In this document: piece by piece, positions 1 through 7,001 of the stretch
Position numbering within the stretch: the first letter of the stretch is position 1
Layout of the letters: every line of letters starts with the position of its first letter
From: Clostridia bacterium
Lineage (GTDB): Bacteria > Bacillota_A > Clostridia > Oscillospirales > Acutalibacteraceae
DNA: 11,936 nucleotides
Direction: 5' to 3'
Assembly: GCA_009930155.1 (NCBI GenBank)
Contig: RZYX01000052.1
Coordinates: 1 to 11,936 of the forward strand
The notes under the pieces: generated by a model
Told to the model about the DNA's origin: nothing
Database searches by the model: none
What the model saw: the letters and a program-made list of their open reading frames with translations, nothing else
Position numbers and translations under genes: made by a program

Positions 1-63
1 GCTTCTGGTGCTTACTTTGTAAGAGTTAACTCTGAAGTATTTAAAGTTAACGTTGTTAAATAA
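1..63 (+). CDS. 3' end of a T9SS cargo protein gene (partial)
   Basis: Only the last 20 codons and the TAA stop are inside the window, reading in frame from base 1 as ASGAYFVRVN followed by SEVFKVNVVK. This is the final beta-strand portion of a type IX secretion system type A C-terminal sorting domain, the signal that directs cargo across the outer membrane of Bacteroidota and is then removed during surface attachment. The same 63 bases, synonymous positions included, end the next gene at 2998-3060, so the two genes are tandem relatives at least at their 3' ends. The rest of the protein lies upstream of the window and nothing can be said about its function. Confidence 0.88.
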   Translation, partial: ASGAYFVRVNSEVFKVNVVK

Positions 64-83
64 TAAAACATTTTAATATACTT

Positions 84-117
84 AAAAGAGGCTGCACTGG
101 TGCAGCCTCTTTTTTTT
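84..117 (+). terminator. Intrinsic terminator of the upstream T9SS gene
   Basis: A perfect 10-bp stem (AGAGGCTGCA at 87-96, TGCAGCCTCT at 101-110) closes a CTGG loop and is followed by a run of T to 117, with an A-run before the stem. It begins about 20 bases after the stop codon at 61-63. Confidence 0.93.
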
Positions 118-210
118 ACAAAACCACTTATTTTAACCACCTAACACACAAATTTATCAATTTGTCTATAAAAATACCTTAAAAACACCTGCTGGTATTT
201 ATTTTTATCT

Positions 211-218
211 TATCTTTG
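211..218 (+). promoter_or_regulatory. Putative -7 promoter box of the 931-residue T9SS gene
   Basis: TATCTTTG matches the Bacteroidota -7 consensus TAnnTTTG exactly and lies 46 bases before the start codon, which would give a leader of roughly 40 bases. I see no TTG -33 element at the usual spacing, so the assignment rests on the -7 box and its position after the upstream terminator. Confidence 0.5.
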
Positions 219-264
219 CATTTAAATAAAATATTACTAATGTTAAACTTAAATTTTTAAAATT

Positions 265-3060
265 ATGAAAAAAATCACTCTAATGTTAGCACTTTTTGTT
301 TTTATTGCCGGTAGCGCAATGTCACAAAAAGCCGTAAAATCGTTCGGCAAAATGCCAACACAATCACAAACAACTGGATTAAAAGCTTTAACAGGAGAGA
401 TAACATCTCCTTCATCTAGTTACGTTTCTGGAACAACTTTTGATCTAACTATTGAATACGTACATGTTAGTGCTGATTATGAATGGGTTGATGGTATTTC
501 ATTAACATTCCCTTCTGGTGTCACTGTAAACTCTGCTATTAATATTGGTGAGGCTGCATGGAACTCTGAAACTGGAGATGGTGTAGAAACAACATGGGGA
601 AATATGACTGGTGGTTCAGGATCAGGTTCTATTTCAGCAGATGTACAATGGACAGTTAACATTACTATTGATGCTGGATTTTCTGGTGACCTAACTATTG
701 CATACTCTGTTATTGGTGATGGGTATGGTGCAGAACCACACTCTTTAGCTGGCAATATTGTTTTAACAGAGGCTGCAGATACTGATCTAGCTGTAACAGC
801 TGTAACACCAAATTATATGTCAACAGGTACTTCTGCAACTCCAGTTGTAACTGTTTATAATAATGGTTTAATTGCACAAGATGTTTTCGATGTAGTAGTT
901 GTAATAAATGATGGAACAAGTGATGTTTATACTTCAACAAAAAATGTTGTTGCTGCTGGTTTAGCTAGTATTACTAGTACAGACGTAACAATGGATGACG
1001 TTTGGACAACTCCTGCTGATGGAAACTATACAATTACTGCTACTGTTACCGCAGTAAGTGATGCTAACAATAGTAACGATGAATTGGTTATTGGTTGCTT
1101 TGTTGGATCATTCTTTGATGCACAGGCTGGTAACACAACTGATCTTACTTATGGATCCATTGCTTTAGTAGATGGAACCTATACTGAAACAGGGGCGATA
1201 GGAACAGACCCATTCCCAATGGCTGAAGAATTTGATGGTACAGATGTTTACAGAGTTCATGATGATTTAACCTATGGTACAGTAAACCCTATTGGTGACT
1301 ATACTGCTGTAGGAACATTCACAGGTGTAACAGGTACTCCAACAGGTTTAGCTTATGACCACCAAAATGATATTATGTATGTATGTGTTCTTGATGGTTC
1401 TAACTTACCTCAACTCTGTACAGCTGATTTAGGTACTGGTGTACTTACTCTAGTAGGTACTGGTGCCGAAGGAATGATTATTGGTATGGACTTCGCTAAT
1501 GATGGTATGCTTTATGGTCCTGGACTTAATGACAATCTATATCAAATTGATCCTGCTACAGGCACGGTTACTCTAATTGGTGCACTTGGTGTTGACATTA
1601 ATTATGGACAAGATGTTTCTTTTGATTTCGAAGCAAACAAACTTTACACTGTTACTTGTGGTGCAGTTTATGAGTTTGGATATTATGATTTAGCTACAGG
1701 TGCATTTACTTCTATAGCAGATATGGGTGGAGATCAATATGCAACTTTTACAATTACTAAAGATCCAATTGGTCCATTACCAATAAGTCTTGAACCTACA
1801 AACATGTCTACTGACGTGGCAATTGATGCAACAGTTTCTGCGACATTTCACGTTAATGTTTTTGAAACAGATTTCTCAGGAATAAATATCACCCCTGATC
1901 CTGGAAACGTAACTGCAAGTATTGTTGACGATGTTCTTACAATTGCTCATGACAACTTTGCTTTTGATACTGAGTATACAGTAACTATTCCTATGGGAAG
2001 TATTAATGATGGTTCTGATGATTTGGCTTTTGATGTTGTTTGGAGCTTTACAACAGCTTTAGACCCAACTGCATGTAATGATCCTAGCGATGCTGTATTT
2101 ACAGATATTACTGCATTTACTGCAACAGTTAGCTGGACAGAAAATGGACCTGCTACAGATTGGAATGTTATCTATGGCGCAGATGGATTTGACCCATTAA
2201 GTCAAGGTACTACTGAAGTAGTAGCTACAGACCCAACTGTTGGATTATCAGGTTTAGATGCTACAACAACTTATGATGTTTACATACAAGCATTATGTGG
2301 TGGTGGTATTGAAAGTGGACTAGCAGGACCATACCAATTCACAACTGATTGTGATGTGGCTACTGAATTAAACGAAAGTTTCGAAACTGCTGTCCCTCCA
2401 ATTTGCTGGGATAATTATCAAGCTGGCGCAGGAACAAGTGTTTGGATTCAAACTGATGCTAACGCTACTGATGGTACATATGCTGCTTTTGCTGGATATG
2501 AAGACTCTGGTTCAATCAATGAGCAATGGTTAGTAACAGGTGTAATAACTGTTCCAGAAAACTACAGCTTAACATTTGATGCTACCGATGATATGGCTTC
2601 AGACTATAGTTCTACTCTAGTTGTTAAAGTTTCAACTGATGGGGGTACTATATATACAGATCTTTTAACTATTGCTGAAGCTGATGTTACATCAGATACA
2701 TATAGCCACTTTGTTGTTGATGTTAGTTCATATGGCACACAGAATGCAAAATTTGCATTTGTTATGATTGATGACGATGGAGATAATTGGTATCTTGACA
2801 ATGTAAAATTAGAGCTTGTTTCAGATGTTGAATCAAATATTTCTTCTAACATCTCTGTTTATCCTAACCCAACTAACAATGTAATCACTGTTGCTAACGC
2901 TGAGAACTCAAATATTGTTGTTCTTAACATGGTAGGTGAAGTAGTTGCTTCTATCGAAAATGCTTCTGCTAACCAAACTATCGACATCAGCAACTTGGCT
3001 TCTGGTGCTTACTTTGTAAGAGTTAACTCTGAAGTATTTAAAGTTAACGTTGTTAAATAA
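265..3060 (+). CDS. Secreted multidomain T9SS cargo protein (choice-of-anchor J / Fn3 / propeller-like)
   Basis: This is a 931-residue exported protein. Residues 1-21 are a Sec signal peptide (MKK, hydrophobic core, AMSQ). By eye the rest reads as: a beta-sandwich-like region at about 42-170; a CARDB-like domain at 173-280; propeller-like repeats at about 340-495, with related units near 361, 407 and 450 and the recurrent pattern TGxxTLxG; a bacterial Ig-like (Big_5/SbsA-type) domain at 503-597 ending VVWSFTT; a fibronectin type III domain at 603-696; a choice-of-anchor J (cleaved-adhesin/MAM-like) domain at 701-852, from NESFE to WYLDNVKLE; and a T9SS type A sorting domain at about 858-931 starting at SVYPNPTNN. 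No catalytic motif is visible, so adhesion or surface binding is an inference. It should cross the outer membrane by T9SS and be anchored or released after the sorting domain is cleaved. The start codon has no good Shine-Dalgarno, as is usual in this phylum. The gene sits between two terminators and is probably monocistronic. Confidence 0.9.
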   Translation: MKKITLMLALFVFIAGSAMSQKAVKSFGKMPTQSQTTGLKALTGEITSPSSSYVSGTTFDLTIEYVHVSADYEWVDGISLTFPSGVTVNSAINIGEAAWNSETGDGVETTWGNMTGGSGSGSISADVQWTVNITIDAGFSGDLTIAYSVIGDGYGAEPHSLAGNIVLTEAADTDLAVTAVTPNYMSTGTSATPVVTVYNNGLIAQDVFDVVVVINDGTSDVYTSTKNVVAAGLASITSTDVTMDDVWTTPADGNYTITATVTAVSDANNSNDELVIGCFVGSFFDAQAGNTTDLTYGSIALVDGTYTETGAIGTDPFPMAEEFDGTDVYRVHDDLTYGTVNPIGDYTAVGTFTGVTGTPTGLAYDHQNDIMYVCVLDGSNLPQLCTADLGTGVLTLVGTGAEGMIIGMDFANDGMLYGPGLNDNLYQIDPATGTVTLIGALGVDINYGQDVSFDFEANKLYTVTCGAVYEFGYYDLATGAFTSIADMGGDQYATFTITKDPIGPLPISLEPTNMSTDVAIDATVSATFHVNVFETDFSGINITPDPGNVTASIVDDVLTIAHDNFAFDTEYTVTIPMGSINDGSDDLAFDVVWSFTTALDPTACNDPSDAVFTDITAFTATVSWTENGPATDWNVIYGADGFDPLSQGTTEVVATDPTVGLSGLDATTTYDVYIQALCGGGIESGLAGPYQFTTDCDVATELNESFETAVPPICWDNYQAGAGTSVWIQTDANATDGTYAAFAGYEDSGSINEQWLVTGVITVPENYSLTFDATDDMASDYSSTLVVKVSTDGGTIYTDLLTIAEADVTSDTYSHFVVDVSSYGTQNAKFAFVMIDDDGDNWYLDNVKLELVSDVESNISSNISVYPNPTNNVITVANAENSNIVVLNMVGEVVASIENASANQTIDISNLASGAYFVRVNSEVFKVNVVK
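2998..3060 (+). repeat. 63-bp exact direct repeat of positions 1-63
   Basis: The last 63 bases of the 931-residue gene match bases 1-63 at every position. Identity stops right after the stop codon; the following 25 or so bases are only loosely alike and the terminator stems are unrelated. The left edge of the upstream copy is outside the window, so the true repeat is at least 63 bp. Confidence 0.97.
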
Positions 3061-3080
3061 TTACAACTTTTAAAATATTA

Positions 3081-3111
3081 AAAAAGTCCGTCAATCGACG
3101 GACTTTTTTTT
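3081..3111 (+). terminator. Intrinsic terminator of the 931-residue T9SS gene
   Basis: The 7-bp stem GTCCGTC (3086-3092) and GACGGAC (3097-3103) with an AATC loop is extended by flanking A and T runs and followed by T to 3111. It starts about 20 bases after the TAA stop. Confidence 0.93.
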
Positions 3112-3295
3112 ATTCTATCGGATAATGCGGGCAGTATATAATTAAGCATAATTTTTAGCAATTTTCAAAAGGGAAAAAGAGATAAATCCGATTTTCTGAA
3201 GAGTAATAACTTCGTCCTATTAGTGATAATACAATCCCATTACTATTCTTTAAAAATATTTCCCTAACTTTCTCCTTGATGAACCGAACGGAGTG

Positions 3296-3535
3296 AGCTC
3301 GTGAACACCTTTGAAAATAATGTTTTGTGAACATAAAGTTACAAAGAATCAAGATCAGGTAATGCCTTCAGCCCGCCTCTATAAATAAAAGAATTGTATG
3401 GCAACCTAGTATAAAATAAAGCGTTGTCTATATTTCTTAAAGGAGCTTTATTTTATAAACGACATGTCGGCTTGCCACAATTCTATTTATTTATATTACT
3501 CACAATTTAATAAAATTTAAAGGTGTTCGTGAGCT
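3296..3535. repeat. Imperfect 17-base inverted pair (3296-3312 / 3519-3535)
   Basis: AGCTCGTGAACACCTTT at 3296-3312 pairs with AAAGGTGTTCGTGAGCT at 3519-3535 at 15 of 17 positions. The pair surrounds the palindrome at 3380-3495, so the whole 240-base stretch could fold as one nested structure in single-stranded form. Confidence 0.5.
3380..3495. repeat. Long imperfect palindrome (MITE-like or structured RNA)
   Basis: Two nested stems are seen. The inner stem is a perfect 13-bp inverted repeat, TATAAAATAAAGC at 3410-3422 with 3445-3457, and a 22-base loop. The outer stem pairs AGAATTGT plus GGCAA (3390-3397 and 3400-3404) with TTGCC plus ACAATTCT (3472-3484), leaving a 2-base bulge, and continues outward as TATAAATAAA against a near match at 3485-3495. 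The 3' internal loop holds the 10-base palindrome CGACATGTCG (3460-3469). No protein is encoded. A miniature inverted-repeat element or a structured transcript are both possible. Confidence 0.65.
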
Positions 3536-3591
3536 GCAAGCAGGTACACCGCTAGAGCGGCCGGGCTACCTGATCAGGCCAACGCTCTTGC
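3521..3591. other. GC-rich, multi-hairpin patch
   Basis: This short GC-rich island sits in AT-rich surroundings. GGTGT (3522-3526) can pair with ACACC (3546-3550). GCTAGAGCG (3551-3559) pairs with CGCTCTTGC (3583-3591) with one mismatch, and GGCC pairs inside it. CCTGATCAGG (3569-3578) is a perfect 10-base palindrome, and CCGC/GCGG forms a small alternative hairpin. It does not fit a tRNA or any riboswitch I can recognise. Confidence 0.4.
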
Positions 3592-3727
3592 GTTTACAAA
3601 CAATCTAGGGAACTTTGTCCATGTTATGTCATTACAAAAAATTAAACTATTTTGTCCATTACGCCTAATTTAACAATACTAATAATAACTTGATTTTATT
3701 GTACTCCAAAGAAAATCGGATTATTTC

Positions 3728-4495
3728 CTATAATCTCCGCCTAAATTCACTTGTGCAAATTGCAGCAGCAATAGAAACATTCAAAGACTCCGCATGCTGT
3801 CCAGCTATCGAAAATGGTGGAATAAACAGTCGCTCATCAACAATTGAGGCAACAGAATCTGAAATTCCGTTTCCTTCATTACCCAATACAAACAAAGCCG
3901 ATTCGGGTAAATCTGTTTTATAAATATTCTGTCCATCTAAAAAAGTTCCATAAACACATTGCTTGGTAACCGTTTTATACTCAGACAAAAAGCCTTCTAA
4001 ATCAACATAATGAACCTTAACCCTAAAAATTGCTCCCATGCTTGCTTGTACAACCTTAGGATTATAGACATCGACAGAATTTGCCGAACACACAAGATTT
4101 TCAACTCCATACCAATCGCAAATTCGCATAATAGTCCCTAAATTTCCGGGATCCTGTATGTCTTCTATTGCAACAGTTAGCTTTGATTTAAAACTAAAAA
4201 TATCAAATTGGTATTGTGGAATTTCAATTACTGCCAATATTCCCGGTGCTGTTTTGTGATTTGATATTTTTTTCATGCCGGCCTCATCAGTAGTATAAAC
4301 TTCAAAAGTATCAGAATCGACAGCAGTTCTTTTATCCTCATTAAAAACGACCATTTTAATAACTAGCCCTGAGTTCATTGCCTCTTCAAAAATCTTATCC
4401 CCTTCTACAACAAACAATCCTTTGTCAATGCGATGTTTTTTTACAGACAATGAGTTTATTAAACTAATCTTTGCTTTTGATAATTCGTGTATCAT
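3728..4495 (-). CDS. SpoU/TrmH-family RNA 2'-O-methyltransferase
   Basis: The 255-residue product is a SAM-dependent RNA ribose methyltransferase of the SPOUT superfamily, acting in the cytoplasm on rRNA or tRNA. Residues 1-95 form the substrate-binding N-terminal domain typical of the family (FVVEGDKIFEEA near 28-39). The C-terminal catalytic domain shows all three SpoU motifs: motif 1 around 113-124 (DPGNLGTIMR, with N118 and R124), motif 2 at 203-212 (VLGNEGNGIS), and motif 3 at 237-243 (SLNVSIA), plus the NPKVVQASMGAIFRV segment at 145-159. These form the trefoil knot and cofactor pocket. The ATG overlaps the stop codon of the upstream HhH gene by four bases (ATGA), which supports both the start and translational coupling. 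The target nucleotide cannot be assigned from sequence; RlmB- and TrmH-like roles are both possible. Confidence 0.92.
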   Translation of the reverse strand: MIHELSKAKISLINSLSVKKHRIDKGLFVVEGDKIFEEAMNSGLVIKMVVFNEDKRTAVDSDTFEVYTTDEAGMKKISNHKTAPGILAVIEIPQYQFDIFSFKSKLTVAIEDIQDPGNLGTIMRICDWYGVENLVCSANSVDVYNPKVVQASMGAIFRVKVHYVDLEGFLSEYKTVTKQCVYGTFLDGQNIYKTDLPESALFVLGNEGNGISDSVASIVDERLFIPPFSIAGQHAESLNVSIAAAICTSEFRRRL

Positions 4496-5595
4496 TCAAC
4501 AGTAATATAAGGTAAAATTTTATCGTAGGTCTCTTTATCTATTGCTTTTTGAGTTACTAACTCTTGCAGAGTTTCTATCTTTCCGGCAAACTTACGATAA
4601 TTTAAAATGCTATTTGTGGTCTCTTTATTAATATAAGGATGACTAATTAGAGTTTTAAAATCGGCAATATTCAAATTAATTTTCGCAATTAAAGATTGGT
4701 CAATAGTAAAACTGTATTTTACGGCTTCAAAAAGTTCATCAGTAAAGCCATATACCTCCATTAGCTGATTAATATTTACAAAACCACCAAGTTTTTGTCT
4801 ATAAGCAACAATCCGCTTTGAGTATGAGGGCCCAATACCGTTGAGTTGCTGAAGCTCAATTTCACTTACTTTGTTAAGTTCAAAAAGTAAGTTATCATTT
4901 TTCAAATCAGAGGTCTTGGAATTTGGTATAGCTAAAGTGTCTATATTAATATAAGGTATAAGCTTATCGACGAAATCAGGATCGAGTCCATATATCTTTT
5001 TTAAATCGTCGGCCGAATAAAAAACTCCACTTTTATCGCGATATTTAATGATATTATCTGCTTGCCAGGATAAAAATCCAAGTTTTAACAAATCCTGTTT
5101 TGTTGCAGTGTTGGGATCAAATTCAAAAAACTCAGGTTCCTGATTTTCATAGTCCTTTTCGGGATACTGAAATTTGTAATCTTTTGTATAAGATTTTTGA
5201 GGAATATTAATAAAATCTTTAACATGATCATACTCTTCCGGAGTGATTACATTAACACGCATTAAGTCTTCGGGTTTATAAAACTGCCAGCCTTTCTCGC
5301 GGTATTGCAAAATTCCGTTTACTGTTTTAGCCGACAAACCAAGTGTAAGCAATTGATTAGCATCAGCAGTATTGGGATCAAATCTCGAAGGTGCTTTTGA
5401 AAAATCAGGAGTTTGGTAAGCAATAAACTTGTCAATATCATTTTCAAATTCGGTAAAATCGACACGTTTGTTTTGCTCAACACTATTCACAACAACTCTC
5501 ACTGTCACAACAATTGCTAGAATTAGAATAAGTACAATAATCCCATTGCGTTCCCGCTTCGAAAAATTAAAGTATTCTTTTATAAAACCTTTCAT
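4492..5595 (-). CDS. Membrane-anchored protein with four helix-hairpin-helix repeats (ComEA-like)
   Basis: The 367-residue product has a basic N-terminus (MKGFIKEYFNFSKRERNG), a single membrane helix at about 18-37, and then four HhH units of about 60 residues: 72-131 and 158-218 (both opening FDPNTA), 239-299 (ELNKVS) and 305-367 (KINLNIAD). Each carries the YR-x-K/F motif after the hairpin. Only the third keeps a canonical hairpin, NGIGP at 252-256; the others are altered (GLS, GFL, HPY). HhH motifs bind the DNA backbone without sequence specificity. The positive-inside rule puts the repeats in the periplasm, as in ComEA, the DNA-uptake receptor, but ComEA has just one pair of HhH motifs. 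A structural or protein-binding role is the alternative. The gene starts 6 bases after the symporter stop and overlaps the methyltransferase start by 4 bases. Confidence 0.87.
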   Translation of the reverse strand: MKGFIKEYFNFSKRERNGIIVLILILAIVVTVRVVVNSVEQNKRVDFTEFENDIDKFIAYQTPDFSKAPSRFDPNTADANQLLTLGLSAKTVNGILQYREKGWQFYKPEDLMRVNVITPEEYDHVKDFINIPQKSYTKDYKFQYPEKDYENQEPEFFEFDPNTATKQDLLKLGFLSWQADNIIKYRDKSGVFYSADDLKKIYGLDPDFVDKLIPYINIDTLAIPNSKTSDLKNDNLLFELNKVSEIELQQLNGIGPSYSKRIVAYRQKLGGFVNINQLMEVYGFTDELFEAVKYSFTIDQSLIAKINLNIADFKTLISHPYINKETTNSILNYRKFAGKIETLQELVTQKAIDKETYDKILPYITVE

Positions 5596-5601
5596 GCAGA
5601 G

Positions 5602-6996
5602 TTATTTGTTATTGTATTCAGTTTTGATGTATTTAAAATAATTATCGGCTTCTCTTTTAACAATTGGGGCCAGCAGTATAATTGCAATAAGGTTTGGAAT
5701 ACTCATAAATGTTATCACCATATCGACAAAATTCCACACTAACTCTAACCCCCAAACACAACCTAAAAAAACGAATAATCCATAAACGAAATAGTATGGT
5801 TTAATGGCTTTATCGCCCCAAATATATTGTACTGCACGATTTCCATAATACGACCAAGAAATAACAGTAGAGAAAGCAAAAAGCAACAATCCAACACTAA
5901 CAACATGTTTAGCAATCCAACCCAATCCAACCTCACGAAGGCCTGATTCAAATCCGAGTATTGTCATACTAACACCGGCAGCATCATTATCTGTCCAAGC
6001 TCCGGTAACGATTATAACCAAAGCAGTAAGAGTACAAATAATAATAGTATCGACTAGCGGTTCAAGCGAAGCAACTAAACCCTCCTGCATTGGATGATCT
6101 GTTTTTGCAGCGGCATGGGCAATAGGTGCAGAACCTTGTCCTGCTTCGTTAGAAAACAATCCGCGCCGAACACCCCAAGTAAGAGTCATGATAAAAGTAG
6201 ACCCAAAAAAACCACCTGTTGCAGCCGTTCCTGTAAAAGCATCAGTAACTATCAAGCTAAAAGCACCCGGCACAGCTTCTCTAAAAATCACAATAACAAC
6301 CACAGCAGCGATAAAATAGGAAACAGCCATAAAAGGCACAAGTTTAGATGTAACTTCTGCTATTCGTTTTAGTCCGCCAACAATTATTAACAGAACAAGA
6401 GCCGTAATTATTATTGCAGATGTCCACAAAGGCACACCATAACTGGAGTTAAGTGCATCGGCCATTGAGTTTGCCTGAGCCATATTTCCTGTTCCAAAAG
6501 AGCACAAAATGGTAGCAAATGCAAAAACTAGTGCAAGAATCTTGGCAAATTTCCCAAGTTTTTCTTTTAACCCAATTTCCATATAATACATGGGACCTCC
6601 TGAAACAGAACCATCAGGATTAATTTTTCTAAATTTTTGGGCTAAAGTACACTCTACCATTTTAAGCATCATTCCCAAAAATCCAACAATCCAAATCCAA
6701 AAAATTGCTCCGGGGCCTCCCCAATGGATAGCCAAAGCAACTCCAACAATATTTCCGGTACCAACAGTGGCCGACAATGCCGTTGTTAAAGCCTTAAAAG
6801 AAGAAACGTCTCCTTTAGTTTTTTTTGATGTAAATTTTCCGGCAACAATTTGAATAGCATGTTTAAACCGCGAAACTTGTAAAAATTTTAGATAAAATGT
6901 AAAAAATAAACCGGTTGGTATTAACAGAGCTAAGATCAAATACCCCCCAACATATTCGTTATATGCTTTAATAATGTCGTTTAAAATTTCTGTCAT
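5602..6996 (-). CDS. Sodium:alanine symporter family (AGCS) amino acid transporter
   Basis: The 464-residue product is a polytopic inner-membrane protein with many hydrophobic helices from about residue 16 to 445. It is a sodium-coupled importer of small amino acids such as alanine or glycine. Family signatures are clear: the TM1-proximal segment TALSATVGTGNIVGVA at 72-87, GGPMYYMEIGL at 133-143, and the hallmark SNEAGQGSAPIAHAAA at 282-297. Length matches the usual 440-550 residues. The ATG lies 5 bases after the stop of the NSS transporter gene, and the stop is 6 bases before the HhH gene, so all are probably on one transcript. Exact substrate preference cannot be read from sequence, though alanine or glycine with Na+ is the usual family activity. 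Confidence 0.94.
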   Translation of the reverse strand: MTEILNDIIKAYNEYVGGYLILALLIPTGLFFTFYLKFLQVSRFKHAIQIVAGKFTSKKTKGDVSSFKALTTALSATVGTGNIVGVALAIHWGGPGAIFWIWIVGFLGMMLKMVECTLAQKFRKINPDGSVSGGPMYYMEIGLKEKLGKFAKILALVFAFATILCSFGTGNMAQANSMADALNSSYGVPLWTSAIIITALVLLIIVGGLKRIAEVTSKLVPFMAVSYFIAAVVVIVIFREAVPGAFSLIVTDAFTGTAATGGFFGSTFIMTLTWGVRRGLFSNEAGQGSAPIAHAAAKTDHPMQEGLVASLEPLVDTIIICTLTALVIIVTGAWTDNDAAGVSMTILGFESGLREVGLGWIAKHVVSVGLLLFAFSTVISWSYYGNRAVQYIWGDKAIKPYYFVYGLFVFLGCVWGLELVWNFVDMVITFMSIPNLIAIILLAPIVKREADNYFKYIKTEYNNK

Positions 6997-7001
6997 AATA
7001 T

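Larger units (their letters stand above)
3185..3722. repeat. 13-base inverted repeats bounding the intergenic region
   Basis: AATCCGATTTTCT at 3185-3197 is the exact reverse complement of AGAAAATCGGATT at 3710-3722. The pair encloses 512 bases of non-coding sequence that holds all the other repeats. No obvious target-site duplication flanks it, so it may be two copies of a small dispersed repeat rather than the ends of one mobile element. Confidence 0.5.
3112..3727. other. Repeat-rich non-coding region between convergent genes
   Basis: About 600 bases separate the T9SS gene terminator from the stop codon of the RNA methyltransferase. The open frames here (minus strand 3155-3352, plus strand from 3690) are short and resemble no family I know. 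The stretch contains a long imperfect palindrome (3380-3495), a 13-base inverted pair near its edges (3185-3197 and 3710-3722), another imperfect inverted pair (3296-3312 and 3519-3535), a GC-rich patch able to form several hairpins (3521-3591), and a 9-base direct repeat TTTGTCCAT (3614-3622 and 3651-3659). I see no convincing U-tract terminator for the minus-strand operon ending at 3728. Confidence 0.7.

Noticed and set aside
710..940. Minus-strand open frame rich in L, H and Q
   Set aside because: It is an antisense shadow of the T9SS gene, and its skewed composition is explained by the coding strand.
3155..3352. 65-residue minus-strand open frame in the intergenic region
   Set aside because: No recognisable family, no promoter or ribosome site, and it overlaps repeat sequence.
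3521..3600. Possible tRNA or riboswitch in the GC-rich patch
   Set aside because: No T-loop or anticodon arm with proper spacing and no recognisable aptamer core.
3690..3923. 77-residue plus-strand open frame
   Set aside because: Mostly antisense to the conserved C-terminus of the RNA methyltransferase.
6094..6372. Plus-strand open frame inside the AGCS symporter
   Set aside because: Antisense to a strongly conserved transporter segment; low-complexity residue use typical of a shadow frame.
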